Source: JAJAZB01 sp965249815
GTDB taxonomy: Bacteria; Bacteroidota; Bacteroidia; Cytophagales; Spirosomataceae
Direction: 5' to 3'
Assembly (NCBI GenBank): GCA_965249815.1
Contig: CBDFMV010000003.1
Location: 372,001 to 436,000, forward strand
Length of the DNA: 64,000 bases
Below, one piece after another: positions 39,409-47,662 of this stretch. Numbering within the stretch: position 1 is the first letter of the stretch; every line of letters starts with the position of its first letter. Position numbers and translations under genes: made by a program. The notes beneath the pieces are model-generated. The model made no database searches. It saw only the letters and a program-made list of their open reading frames with translations, and had not been told where the DNA came from.

Positions 39409-40373
39409 GATTCAGTGGGTTTTTCAGGCTCAACACCGGGCTTTTTGAACGATGGTTTGAAGACCGGCCGGGGTTTGGGTTTTTCCGGCTCCGGCGCATC
39501 CGCCCTCCCCGGCGCGGGTGTTTCGGGGGTTGCTGAAACGTCCGGTTCAGGTGCCCGTTTCAGGGTTGGTTTAAAAACCGGTCGCGGCTTCGGGGAGGCC
39601 GTCCCGGCCGGTGAAACGGCGGGTGTTTCAGCCGCTTTCCCCGGCGAGGGTTTGATGGGCTGTTCTTCCTGCGGCGCGGCTTCCACGGGCTTTTTCGGCG
39701 CGCCGGGCCGGAATACTGGCCGGGCGGCGGGCTTAGAAACATCGACCGGTTCAGTCCGCTGCTCTGCCAACTGCCGATTGCCAACCGCCGATTGCGCCTT
39801 CGCCGCTTCTTTTTCGGCCACAAACTGCTCGTACAACCGTTTCTTTTCCTCGGCCTGATCGGGGCTGAGGTTGGCGAAATGGTAGTTCATGTTGCGAATG
39901 TCGAACTCGGGGTAGTCGTAGGTTTTGGTCATGGTCAGGCACTCCGTCGGGCAGACGGTCGTGCAAAGGCCGCAGTAGCAGCACTTGGCCATGTCGATGT
40001 CGAACCGGGCGGCGTAGAGGCGGATGGGCGAACCGTCGGAGGCTTTGCCCACCTCGCCCGTGGCCTTAATCGGCTCAATTTCAATGCAATCCACCGGGCA
40101 GACTTTGGCGCACTTGTCGCAGACGATGCAGTCGTCCATCTCGTTGTAGAGCCGGTAGCGCCCGTGGTCGGGCACGGGAATGATCTCCGTCGGGTAACGG
40201 AGCGTGACCATGCCCGAGTTTTGCCCGAAGTAGCCCGCGTCCTGCACGTTGGTGGGCGTGTGCCGCCGCCGGGCGGCCTTCAGGTGCCGCCACGACAGGC
40301 TCAGGCCCTTCAAACTGGTGCGGATGCCGGAGCGGAGGGTTTGCCAGTAGGTGGTTTGGGTGGGTTCGTTCAC
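39405..40373 (-). CDS. nuoI: NADH-quinone oxidoreductase subunit I with an unusual Pro-rich tail
   Basis: The first 170 residues are a normal NuoI: two [4Fe-4S] motifs CIVCDKCAKVCPVDC (82-96) and CCYCGLCTTVCPTEC (131-145) that carry electrons to the quinone. Behind them comes a tail of about 135 residues (190-322), rich in Pro, Lys, Ala and Glu, with PVFRP/PVFKP three times. Usual NuoI proteins stop at 150-220 residues. A heptamer repeat (39765-39792) encodes part of the tail. The start is GTG 40373, which overlaps the stop of the upstream gene. Confidence 0.95.
   Translation of the reverse strand: MNEPTQTTYWQTLRSGIRTSLKGLSLSWRHLKAARRRHTPTNVQDAGYFGQNSGMVTLRYPTEIIPVPDHGRYRLYNEMDDCIVCDKCAKVCPVDCIEIEPIKATGEVGKASDGSPIRLYAARFDIDMAKCCYCGLCTTVCPTECLTMTKTYDYPEFDIRNMNYHFANLSPDQAEEKKRLYEQFVAEKEAAKAQSAVGNRQLAEQRTEPVDVSKPAARPVFRPGAPKKPVEAAPQEEQPIKPSPGKAAETPAVSPAGTASPKPRPVFKPTLKRAPEPDVSATPETPAPGRADAPEPEKPKPRPVFKPSFKKPGVEPEKPTES
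39765..39792. repeat. Heptamer array TGCCAAC/TGCCGAT inside nuoI
   Basis: TGCCAAC TGCCGAT TGCCAAC CGCCGAT, four exact heptamers, lie within the coding sequence and encode the segment AVGNRQLAE of the NuoI tail. Confidence 0.85.
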
Positions 40374-40795
40374 GCTATTTTTTCAATCAAAAACTCATTC
40401 AAATCATGCGAAATTGCGTCGCAGAACGAGGCATTTTCGGTGATCTCGCCCTCGCCCAGCCGGAATTTCCGCCACGCCTGCCGTTTGTAATCGTACACGA
40501 AACCTTCGGGCACGCGGTAGGTTTCCATCAGGTTTTGCAGCTTCTGCACGTCCTTCGCCACGCCCTGCGTGTGGGTAATTTCGATAATGACCTCGGTCAA
40601 ATCCGTCTCCGGATTCACGAGCATCACGTCGGGCACGGGGCTGGTCTGGCTTTCGTCAATCATCGTTTCCGGGTAGGGAAAAAGTTCCGTTTTCCGGTGA
40701 ACGTACAGTTCCGTCAAACCGTAAATGAGCCGGGTGATGATGGCCTGGTGGATGCGCGGCGCGTTGATACCCATGTAAATGACGTTGTCGTTCAT
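40370..40795 (-). CDS. Uma2/DUF820 family putative PD-(D/E)xK protein
   Basis: The 141-residue protein matches Uma2 (DUF820) restriction-endonuclease-like proteins: an N-terminal helix with H (INAPRIHQAIITRLIYGLTELY), a PDVML strand with D, and VIIEITHT with E, the usual D...E-x pattern, though no clear K follows. These are frequent in cyanobacteria and Bacteroidota; function unknown. Its TGA overlaps the nuoI GTG start, so nuoI is coupled to it. I use ATG 40795; the longer frame adds a Cys-rich non-conserved start. Confidence 0.8.
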   Translation of the reverse strand: MNDNVIYMGINAPRIHQAIITRLIYGLTELYVHRKTELFPYPETMIDESQTSPVPDVMLVNPETDLTEVIIEITHTQGVAKDVQKLQNLMETYRVPEGFVYDYKRQAWRKFRLGEGEITENASFCDAISHDLNEFLIEKIA

Positions 40796-40893
40796 ACCCC
40801 TGGATTTAACCGGTTTCCAACAAAAGTACGCCCCAAAACAGCAATGACAACCCGTTGCGGAGTTGTCATTGCCTTTCACCTTTGAACGTTTTC

Positions 40894-43305
40894 TCACTCA
40901 TACAACCCTGGAAACCGCGTCGGGTCGCTTTCCTGGAGCATGGCGTAGGCCACGTCGAAGACTTCCTCGGCGTTGGGTTTCGAGAAATAGTCGCCGTCGG
41001 TGGTGTAGGCCGGGCGGTGGGGCTTGGCCGTGAGCGTTTGCGGGGCCGAATCGAGCCAGCGCCAGGCTTTTTGCTCGTCCAGGATTTTGTGGAGAATAAA
41101 CGCCGACCCGCCGCCGGGCATGTCTTCGTCGGCGATGAGCAAGCGGCTGGTTTTCTTCACCGATTCGACGATGCGGGCGTTCAGGTCAAACGGCAGCAGC
41201 GTCTGGGCGTCGATGACTTCGGCGCTGATGCCCACGGCGGCGAGCGCATCGGCGGCTTCGAGCACGATGCGGCACATCGAGCCGTAGGTCACGATGGTCA
41301 GGTCGGTGCCTTCGCGCAGCACTTCCGGCTCGCCGAGTGGCAGGCAGAAGTCGCTCAGGTTTTCGGGCACGCGTTCCTTGAGCCGGTACGCGTTGAGCGC
41401 CTCGATCACCAGCGCCGGGTCGTCGCCCCGGAGCAGCGTGTTGTACATCCCGGCGGCTTGGGTCATGTTGCGCGGCACGCACACCACCAGCCCTCGCAAA
41501 CCATTCAAAATCAACCCAATCGGCGAACCGGAGTGCCACACGCCTTCGAGCCGGTGGCCGCGCGTGCGCACGATGACCGGCGCTTTTTGCCCGCCCACGG
41601 TGCGGTAGTGCAGGCAGGCCAGATCGTCGGAGAGCGTAGCAAACGGGTAGAGAATGTAGTCGAGGTACTGGACCTCCACCACGGGCCGCAGGCCGCGCAA
41701 CGCCGCGCCGATGCCCTGGCCGATGATGGTCGTTTCGCGGATGCCCGTGTCGGTCAGGCGCAGGTCGCCGTATTTCCGCTGCAAATCGTGGAGGGTCTGG
41801 TTCACGTCGCCGATGCGGCCCACGTCTTCGCCAATCACGAACACGCGCGGGTCGCGGGCCAGGAGGGCATCGAAGGCCTGGTTGATGATTTCGCGGCCAT
41901 CCACCAGCGGCGCGTCGTTGGCGTAGGTGGGCGGCACGGGCGGCACGCGCAAGGGCGACTCGTCCGACTGACTGTAGAGGTACGAGTGGAAGCGGTTCCA
42001 GTTTTCGTCTTCGGCGCGTTTCAGCCAGGCCACGAGCGCGGTTTTCAAGGGCGTGGTCGCCAGCCGGAGCGCCCGGATGGCCTTTTTCACCGCCGCGACC
42101 CCATCGTGGCGGACGGGGTTCTGCGCGGTGCGCAACGCCTCGGCGGCGGCACCGATTTCGGCCACGGCGGGGTTTTCCGCCACGGCCTGCTGCAAAAGCG
42201 CCGTTGCCTCGTCGTGGTCGGTTTTCATCGACGCGAGGTAGGCGTTCCAGGCGGCTTGCCGGGCCTGCCGGGCTACTTTCACGGCTTCTTCTTCGATGGC
42301 CGTCAGTTCGTCGTCGGTGGCGTAGCCGTTTTGCAGAATCCACTGACGGAAATGGACGTTGCAATCGAGGTCTTTTTCCCAATCCAGCCGCTCTTTGGAT
42401 TTGTACCGCTCGTGCGAACCCGAACTGGAGTGCCCCTGCGGCTGGGTCACTTCCTCGACGTGCACCAGACTGGGCACGTGTTCGGTGCGGGCCAGGTGCG
42501 CCGCCCGCTGGTAGGTTTCCATCAACCCCAGGTAATCCCAGGCTTTGACGGTGAAAATCTCGAAACCTGGCTCATCGTCGGTGCGCTGAAAACCGGCCAG
42601 GGCCTTGGAAATGCTGCTTTTGGTGGTCTGCAATTCCACGGGCACCGAAATGCCGTAGCCGTCGTCCCAAACCGAAAACACGACGGGGATTTGCAACACG
42701 CCCGCCGCGTTGATGGCCTCGAAAAACATACCCTGCGCAGTGGACGCGTCGCCGATGGTGGCGAAACAGACTTCGTTACCCTGGTCGGAAAACTGCGTGA
42801 ATTGCGCCAGAGCGGGGTTTTCGCGGTAGAGTTTCGACGCGTAACCCAGCCCCACGGCGCGGGGAATCTGCCCGGCGGTGGGCGAAATGTCGCCCGCCGA
42901 GTTAACGGTTTCCAACTGGTTTTTCCAGTGCCCGTGTTCGTCGAGTACGCGGGTGGCGTAGTGGCCGTTCATCATCCGGCCCCCGGCGTGCGGGTCGGCG
43001 GCGACGTCGGTGTGGCCGTAAAGCTGGGCGAAATACTGCTCCCAGGTGAGGTCGCCCACGGCCACCACGAAGGTCTGGTCGCGGTAGTAGCCCGAGCGCC
43101 AGTCGCCCCGGCGGGCGGCGCGGGCGAGGGCAATCTGGGCCAGTTCCTTGCCATCGCCGTAAATGCCAAACTTGGCCCGCCCGGCAAACACCTCCCGCCG
43201 GACAATCAGGCTGCACTGGCGGCTTTCGCAGGCCAGGCGGTAATCCCGCAGGATTTCCTGCCGGGTGAGGGCAATCGGTTCACTGAGAATTTCGTTACTC
43301 TCCAC
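40894..43305 (-). CDS. 2-oxoacid dehydrogenase E1 component, alpha and beta fused
   Basis: The 803-residue protein joins an E1-alpha half (TPP site GDASTAQGMFFEAINAAGVLQIPVVF..., residues about 180-215) and an E1-beta half (VFVIGEDVGRIGDVNQTLHDLQRKYG and later GTDLTIVTYGSM) in one chain, as usual in Bacteroidota. It decarboxylates a 2-oxoacid, most likely branched-chain 2-oxoacids or pyruvate, and passes the acyl group to E2. No E2 or E3 gene lies nearby. A TACCTTTG box sits 64 bp upstream. Confidence 0.92.
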   Translation of the reverse strand: MESNEILSEPIALTRQEILRDYRLACESRQCSLIVRREVFAGRAKFGIYGDGKELAQIALARAARRGDWRSGYYRDQTFVVAVGDLTWEQYFAQLYGHTDVAADPHAGGRMMNGHYATRVLDEHGHWKNQLETVNSAGDISPTAGQIPRAVGLGYASKLYRENPALAQFTQFSDQGNEVCFATIGDASTAQGMFFEAINAAGVLQIPVVFSVWDDGYGISVPVELQTTKSSISKALAGFQRTDDEPGFEIFTVKAWDYLGLMETYQRAAHLARTEHVPSLVHVEEVTQPQGHSSSGSHERYKSKERLDWEKDLDCNVHFRQWILQNGYATDDELTAIEEEAVKVARQARQAAWNAYLASMKTDHDEATALLQQAVAENPAVAEIGAAAEALRTAQNPVRHDGVAAVKKAIRALRLATTPLKTALVAWLKRAEDENWNRFHSYLYSQSDESPLRVPPVPPTYANDAPLVDGREIINQAFDALLARDPRVFVIGEDVGRIGDVNQTLHDLQRKYGDLRLTDTGIRETTIIGQGIGAALRGLRPVVEVQYLDYILYPFATLSDDLACLHYRTVGGQKAPVIVRTRGHRLEGVWHSGSPIGLILNGLRGLVVCVPRNMTQAAGMYNTLLRGDDPALVIEALNAYRLKERVPENLSDFCLPLGEPEVLREGTDLTIVTYGSMCRIVLEAADALAAVGISAEVIDAQTLLPFDLNARIVESVKKTSRLLIADEDMPGGGSAFILHKILDEQKAWRWLDSAPQTLTAKPHRPAYTTDGDYFSKPNAEEVFDVAYAMLQESDPTRFPGLYE

Positions 43306-43369
43306 GTTTGGCGCGGGTTAATGGGGTGAACACTAAAATCCGGGTTGGCTGGGTAAAATTAACGACATT

Positions 43370-43377
43370 CAAAGGTA
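43370..43377 (-). promoter_or_regulatory. Candidate -7 box for the E1 gene
   Basis: TACCTTTG on the minus strand, an exact TAnnTTTG match, lies 64 bp upstream of the ATG at 43305. No -33 TTTG at the proper distance. Confidence 0.4.
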
Positions 43378-43437
43378 GCTTCCAAAAAAGCCCCCGGTGG
43401 CCCCCGGAGGCGTTAACACATCATTAACAGCGTCCCG

Positions 43438-43469
43438 TTTGCCCCCTCGGATACCAGCCGTTACATTTG
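43438..43469 (+). promoter_or_regulatory. Complete Bacteroidota promoter for the DUF1573 gene
   Basis: TTTG (43438-43441), a 20-bp spacer and TACATTTG (43462-43469) match both consensus elements exactly. The start codon follows 43 bp behind the -7 box. This is the clearest promoter in the window. Confidence 0.75.
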
Positions 43470-43512
43470 TTCGACCAATCAAAAAAAACCAATCAAATCT
43501 CCTGTGCAATCT

Positions 43513-43998
43513 ATGAAAAAGGCTATTTTGTTTGTTTTCGCATTTGTTGCTTTTGCAACGGTTTCGTTCGCCCAGGGCGTGCTCAAATTCAAGGGCGAAA
43601 AGCACGATTTCGGCAAGGTGGACCAGGGCAAGCCCGCTACCTACAGCTTCGAGTTCGTCAACACCGGCAACCAGCCCGTGGTGATTTCCAACGCCCAGGC
43701 CTCGTGCGGCTGCACCACGCCCGAGTGGACCAAAGACCCCATCCTGCCCGGCAAAACCGGTTTCGTGAAAGCCACCTACAACGCCGCCGCCGTGGGGCCG
43801 TTCAACAAGTCGGTCACGGTGTACAGTAACGCCGAAACCCCCACGTTGGTTTTGACCCTCACGGGCGAAGTGACCCCGGCCGGTCAGCCCGCCGTGGCGG
43901 CCACCACCACTGCTGCCCCGGCACCGACCGCCACGCCGGTGCCGGTTGTGGAGAAAAAGACCAAGAAATCGAAGAAGAAAAGCTGCGTGAATTGCTAA
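43513..43998 (+). CDS. DUF1573 domain protein, exported
   Basis: The 161-residue protein has a signal peptide (MKKAILFVFAFVAFATVSFAQ), one DUF1573 Ig-like domain (FKGEKHDFGKVDQGKPATYSFEFVNTGNQPVVISNAQASCGCTTPEW with the typical SCGCT) and a Thr/Ala/Pro tail that ends in lysines and CVNC. DUF1573 proteins are very common in Bacteroidota envelopes; function unknown. ATG 43513 is preferred over GTG 43504. A strong promoter and a terminator frame the gene, so it is a single-gene unit. Confidence 0.93.
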   Translation: MKKAILFVFAFVAFATVSFAQGVLKFKGEKHDFGKVDQGKPATYSFEFVNTGNQPVVISNAQASCGCTTPEWTKDPILPGKTGFVKATYNAAAVGPFNKSVTVYSNAETPTLVLTLTGEVTPAGQPAVAATTTAAPAPTATPVPVVEKKTKKSKKKSCVNC

Positions 43999-44021
43999 CC
44001 ATCGCTTCACGCGGGCAACTG

Positions 44022-44058
44022 AAGGCCACTTTCCAAACGGAGGTGGCCTTTCGTTTTT
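44022..44058 (+). terminator. Rho-independent terminator of the DUF1573 gene
   Basis: AAGGCCAC...GGTGGCCTT forms a stem of 8-9 bp, followed by TCGTTTTTA, 24 bp behind the stop. Confidence 0.85.
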
Positions 44059-44085
44059 ATTCCGATTTTCTTCAGAATTGCCCCG

Positions 44086-44093
44086 TAGGTTTG
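44086..44093 (+). promoter_or_regulatory. Candidate -7 box for the PAP2 gene
   Basis: TAGGTTTG matches TAnnTTTG. It lies behind the possible TTG start 44078, which supports the GTG start 44147. Confidence 0.4.
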
Positions 44094-44146
44094 TTTTGAA
44101 AACGGCCTGGAGGTCGTTCAATCCTTTTTGCAACACTCCTTTTTCC

Positions 44147-44860
44147 GTGCATAACACCCTTCTTGTCTTCGGCGCGTGGTGCCTTTTTCAGCCCGCCCTG
44201 CTGGCCCAACGTTCCGACTCGACCCAGCACCACGCCGGTTTCAGGCCGTTCATCGTTCCGACGGTATTGCTCGCGGGTGGCCTCGCCACGCAGGGACAAT
44301 TCAGCCGCAACGTGCAGGGCGAGGTGCTCCGGCGCTTCCCGAAGGTAGAAACCCACGCCGACGATATTCTGCAATTTGCCCCAACGGTGGTGATGCTCGG
44401 TCTGGGCGCAGTGGGCGTACAAGGCCGCCACGGGCTGAAAGACCAGTTCGTCCTGACGGTGCTTTCGCACGGGCTGGCGCAGGCCGTCACGCAGGGGTTG
44501 AAGTACACCGTACAGTACCCCCGTCCCGACGGCAACGGCCACGAGTCGTTTCCGTCGGGCCACACCACGATGGCCTTCACCGGCGCGGCCCTGCTGGCCA
44601 ACGAATACGGCGGGCGCAGCGCCTGGTACGGCATCGGCGGGTACGGCGTGGCCACCACCGTGGGGGCGTTTCGGGTGCTGAAAAACCGCCACTGGCTCGC
44701 CGACGTGCTTTTCGGCGCGGGTGTGGGCATCGGGGCCACGCAGGGCGTGTACGCGGTGTATCCCTGGCTCCAGCGCCGGGTGTTCCGGAGCCGGACGTAC
44801 GCACTTTTGCCCACCTACAATGGCTACAGCGCGGGCGTTTGCTGGGTGGCTATTTTTTAA
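44147..44860 (+). CDS. PAP2-family phosphatase
   Basis: The 237-residue protein carries the three phosphatidic-acid-phosphatase type 2 motifs: KYTVQYPRP (K...RP), FPSGHTTMAF (PSGH) and KNRHWLADVLFG (R-H...D). It probably removes phosphate from a lipid such as undecaprenyl pyrophosphate or from phosphatidate, facing the periplasm. GTG 44147 gives a signal peptide (HNTLLVFGAWCLFQPALLAQ); the frame is open to TTG 44078. Confidence 0.9.
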   Translation: MHNTLLVFGAWCLFQPALLAQRSDSTQHHAGFRPFIVPTVLLAGGLATQGQFSRNVQGEVLRRFPKVETHADDILQFAPTVVMLGLGAVGVQGRHGLKDQFVLTVLSHGLAQAVTQGLKYTVQYPRPDGNGHESFPSGHTTMAFTGAALLANEYGGRSAWYGIGGYGVATTVGAFRVLKNRHWLADVLFGAGVGIGATQGVYAVYPWLQRRVFRSRTYALLPTYNGYSAGVCWVAIF

Positions 44861-45018
44861 GAAAGTGGTCAATCCGGCGCTTTTAAAAATTTTCGAAAAA
44901 AAACGTTTTCCCGCAATCCAACCTTCCGCCTTTTTCGTACGTCTTACCAGTACAACTTGATTACCGGGCGGGCTTGCCCTGCCCCGGTAGTTTAAGGTGT
45001 GGGTTAATTCTTCGCGGT

Positions 45019-45055
45019 ACAAAGAGCTTCCCTTTGGGAGGCTCTTTGTCTTTTA
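45019..45055 (+). terminator. Terminator hairpin behind the PAP2 gene
   Basis: ACAAAGAGC...GCTCTTTGT pairs, then CTTTTAT follows. It lies about 160 bp behind the stop. The rest of 44861-45191 holds only a G+C-rich hairpin at about 44962-44989 and the small hairpin CCTGCCAGCCAATTGGCAGG (45105-45124); I see no gene or RNA. Confidence 0.75.
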
Positions 45056-45212
45056 TACCCCTGCCCAGCCCAATTTCACCTCGTTCTACCGCAGGCTGGC
45101 CCCTCCTGCCAGCCAATTGGCAGGGTTCTTTGATATCCTGCGCCTAACCAGTCAGAACCCGTGAAATGACCGCTGCCCTGGCCGCTCTTCCATGCGAACT
45201 ACCCTCTACCCT

Positions 45213-45243
45213 CTTGGATTTTTCTCCGTCGTCCGTAGCTTTG
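45213..45243 (+). promoter_or_regulatory. Candidate promoter of the sigma/anti-sigma operon
   Basis: CTTG (45213-45216), a 19-bp spacer and TAGCTTTG (45236-45243) fit the Bacteroidota pattern with one change in the -33 box. It lies inside the longest frame of the sigma gene and points to the start at 45267. Confidence 0.5.
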
Positions 45244-45266
45244 CCCACCTCAAAACGCCGCTTCCC

Positions 45267-45851
45267 TTGAGCAAACGCCGAACCCTCATTGCAGAAACTG
45301 ATCTGGTCGCACTTTTGCAGCGGCGCGATCAGCGGGGGTTTGCCCTGCTCTACGACAACTATTCGGGGGCGCTCTACGGCATCATCCTGAAAATTGTCCG
45401 CTCGGAAGAACTCGCCGCCGACGTGATGCAGGATGCCTTCGTGAAAATCTGGCGCAACATCGAAAGTTACCACGCCGGAAAAGGCTCCCTTTTCACCTGG
45501 ATTCTAAACGTGGCCCGCAATACGGCCATCGACAAAATACGCTCCCAGGACTTTCAACAGAGTAGCCAAAACCAACCGCTTGAGTATTCCGTAAATATCG
45601 TTGAGCAGGAAAACCCCGTGGACATGCAGGTGGATGCCATCGGGCTGCGGCGGGTCGTGGCGGGTTTGCGCCCCGAACACCGCACGCTCATCGAACTGGT
45701 TTATTTTCAGGGCTACACCCAGGCGGAGGTGTCCGACGAACTGGACATCCCGCTCGGCACCGTGAAAACCCGCATCAAAGCCGCGCTCACGCAGCTTCGG
45801 GGGTTGATTACTGGGCTGGTGGGCCTGCTCCTGGGCTGGTTGGGAACGTAA
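45267..45851 (+). CDS. ECF-type RNA polymerase sigma factor
   Basis: The 194-residue sigma-70 protein has region 2 (FALLYDNYSGALYGIILKIV... ADVMQDAFVKIWRNIESY) and region 4 (LRPEHRTLIELVYFQGYTQAEVSDELDIPLGTVKTRIKAAL). The frame is open to ATG 45192, but TTG 45267 (LSKRRTLIAETDLVALL) fits the family and lies behind the promoter-like sequence. It forms an operon with the anti-sigma gene that follows. Confidence 0.9.
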   Translation: MSKRRTLIAETDLVALLQRRDQRGFALLYDNYSGALYGIILKIVRSEELAADVMQDAFVKIWRNIESYHAGKGSLFTWILNVARNTAIDKIRSQDFQQSSQNQPLEYSVNIVEQENPVDMQVDAIGLRRVVAGLRPEHRTLIELVYFQGYTQAEVSDELDIPLGTVKTRIKAALTQLRGLITGLVGLLLGWLGT

Positions 45852-45884
45852 CGGGCTATTTTGGAACTACTAAAAGAAAAAACG

Positions 45885-46724
45885 TTGGACGTTCAGGCTT
45901 ACATAGCGTCAGGGATTCTCGAAAGCCACGTGCTGGGGCTTACCACCGTTGCGGAAGCAGTGGAGGTGGAGCAACTGGCCCGGCAATACCCCGAGATCCA
46001 GGCCGAGCTGACCTCCCTCAGCGCCGCTCTGGAAGAGTATGCCCTGGCGTTCGAGCAGGAACCGCCCGCTTCCCTGCGTCAGCAGGTGCTGGGGGCGTTG
46101 GAAGAGTTGAGCGGGAACGAATCAGCTACCGGCGATTTACTGCAAGAAGAAGCGGGCGGCAAGGAAATTCCGCTGACGTCGGGCGCACCGTTGGGCATTC
46201 ACCGCAGCCCCCGCTTCACGTGGTGGGTGGCCGCGTCGTGGGGGTTGCTGGTGCTCAGCCTGCTCGGCAACCTGCTGCTTTACAGTCGCTGGCGCTCCAC
46301 CGAAGACCGCCTCGTGCTGGCCGAAAACCAGAACAGCACCCTGGCCCGGCGTGCGGACGTGCAGCAGGCCCGCTTCAATGAAGAACTGGCGTTTCTGCAA
46401 AATCCAGCCACGCGGAAAATTGACCTGAAGGGCACGCCTGAGGCACCAAACGCCCGTGCGACGGTGTTCTGGAACGCCACCGACCAGACGGTGTACCTCG
46501 CCAGCAACCACCTGCACGCCCCGCCTGCCGGGAAGCAATACCAGCTCTGGGCTATCGTGGGGGGCAAACCCGTGGATGCTGGCGTGTTCGACGTGCAAAC
46601 CGGACTTGCCCGCCTCAAAGACATGGCCGGTGCCCAGGCCTTCGCCATCTCGCTCGAAGCTACCGGCGGCAGCACCACCGAAGCCGGGCCAAAAGGGCCG
46701 GTGGTGTTGATGGGGGGCGTTTGA
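45885..46724 (+). CDS. Anti-sigma factor, RskA/anti-sigma-K type
   Basis: The 279-residue protein starts with a zinc-less anti-sigma domain (DVQAYIASGILESHVLGLTTVAEAVEVEQLARQYPEI), has one membrane helix (WWVAASWGLLVLSLLGNLLLY, about residues 113-133), a coiled coil and a periplasmic RskA-C domain (ATVFWNATDQTVYLASNHLHAPPAGKQYQLWAIVGGKPVDAGVF). It should hold the ECF sigma factor at the membrane. TTG 45885 is the likely start; TTG 45861 is possible. Its TGA stop lies in a repeat word GTTTGAATTTGA. Confidence 0.9.
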   Translation: MDVQAYIASGILESHVLGLTTVAEAVEVEQLARQYPEIQAELTSLSAALEEYALAFEQEPPASLRQQVLGALEELSGNESATGDLLQEEAGGKEIPLTSGAPLGIHRSPRFTWWVAASWGLLVLSLLGNLLLYSRWRSTEDRLVLAENQNSTLARRADVQQARFNEELAFLQNPATRKIDLKGTPEAPNARATVFWNATDQTVYLASNHLHAPPAGKQYQLWAIVGGKPVDAGVFDVQTGLARLKDMAGAQAFAISLEATGGSTTEAGPKGPVVLMGGV

Positions 46725-46825
46725 ATTTGAAAATGTGCTGATTTGAAAATTGGCCTTTGAAACCAGAAAAGCCCCGCATTACTGCGAGGCTTTTTCATTT
46801 CCAAATTGCCAGATTATCAAATTCA
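46722..46825. repeat. GAATTTGA repeat pair around a shared terminator
   Basis: GTTTGAATTTGAAAATGTGC and, inverted, CAAATTGCCAGATTATCAAATTC lie on the two sides of the terminator at 46766-46796. Each contains the stop codon of the gene next to it (anti-sigma TGA 46722-46724; hemD TGA 46823-46825). Confidence 0.75.
46766..46796. terminator. Bidirectional terminator between the anti-sigma gene and hemD
   Basis: AAAAGCCCCGC...GCGAGGCTTTTT forms a hairpin with A- and T-runs on both sides, suited to both converging genes. Confidence 0.85.
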
Positions 46826-47614
46826 AACCAGCCCGTTCGCCTTTTTGATGTACAGTTCCAGCGCGCCCGTCATCGAGGGGGCGTTGGGTAGGGGGGCTTC
46901 GATGTCGAGAATCAGCCCCGCGTCGGTAACGGCCTTGGCCGTCGTCGGGCCAAAGGCGGCGATGCGCGTTTTGTTCTGCTTGAAATCCGGGAAATTCTCG
47001 TACAGCGACTTGATGCCCGATGGGCTGAAAAACGCGAGAATGTCGTAAAACACCTCTTCCAAATCCGACAAATCGGCGGAGGCGGTTTCGTACAACACGG
47101 CCTCAGTCAGGTGGAGGTCGTTGGTACCCATAAACTCCGGGATGTCGTTGCGGCGCTTGTCGGAGCAGGGAAACAGGAACTTCTCGCTCTTGTGTTTCTT
47201 GATCAGGTCGAGGAGTTCCGCGGCGGTTTTGGTGCCCGTAAAGATTTTCCGCTTCCGGATGACGATGTATTTCTGCAAATAATTCGCCGTTTGCTCGGTG
47301 ATGCAGAAGTACTTCATCTCGGGCGGCATCTCGATTTTGGCCTCTTTGCAGACCCGGAAAAAATGGTCTACCGCGTTGCGGCTGGTGAAAATCACCGCCG
47401 TGTGATCGAGGATGTTGACGCGCTGTTTGGCGCGAAAATCTTTGTAGGAAATGCCACGGATTTCGATGAACGGCCGGAAGTCGATTTTAATGTCGTAGCG
47501 ACGGGCCAGTTCAAAATAGGGCGACTTTTCGTCGGTGGGTCGCGCCTGGGTTACCAGGATGCTTTCTACTCTCGTCAACCGTTCGGGGGAAGTCTTGGTC
47601 AGCGTTTCGCTCAT
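46823..47614 (-). CDS. hemD: Uroporphyrinogen-III synthase
   Basis: HemD closes hydroxymethylbilane to uroporphyrinogen III in heme synthesis. The 263-residue protein has the two-domain HemD pattern: ILVTQARP at the N-terminus, HTAVIFTSRNAVDHFF, FLFPCSDKRRNDIPEFM, and LAFFSPSGIKSLYENFPDF then IAAFGPTTAKAVTDAGL at the C-terminus. HemD is poorly conserved, but these motifs are typical of the Bacteroidota form. It is followed by the DUF4271 gene upstream on the same strand, a usual pairing. Confidence 0.93.
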   Translation of the reverse strand: MSETLTKTSPERLTRVESILVTQARPTDEKSPYFELARRYDIKIDFRPFIEIRGISYKDFRAKQRVNILDHTAVIFTSRNAVDHFFRVCKEAKIEMPPEMKYFCITEQTANYLQKYIVIRKRKIFTGTKTAAELLDLIKKHKSEKFLFPCSDKRRNDIPEFMGTNDLHLTEAVLYETASADLSDLEEVFYDILAFFSPSGIKSLYENFPDFKQNKTRIAAFGPTTAKAVTDAGLILDIEAPLPNAPSMTGALELYIKKANGLV

Positions 47615-47662
47615 GCAGCGTACTGATTAAAAAGAGATTCAACCAACCGAATCGTCTTTCCA

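Noticed and set aside
40855..43329. 824-codon plus-strand frame opposite the E1 gene
   Set aside because: It is the antisense shadow of a well recognised fused E1 protein. The long frames opposite purF, nuoM and dnaG are rejected for the same reason.
45105..45124. Small hairpin as a riboswitch before the sigma gene
   Set aside because: It is a simple 7-bp stem with no further structure or conserved motif, and it lies upstream of the likely promoter.
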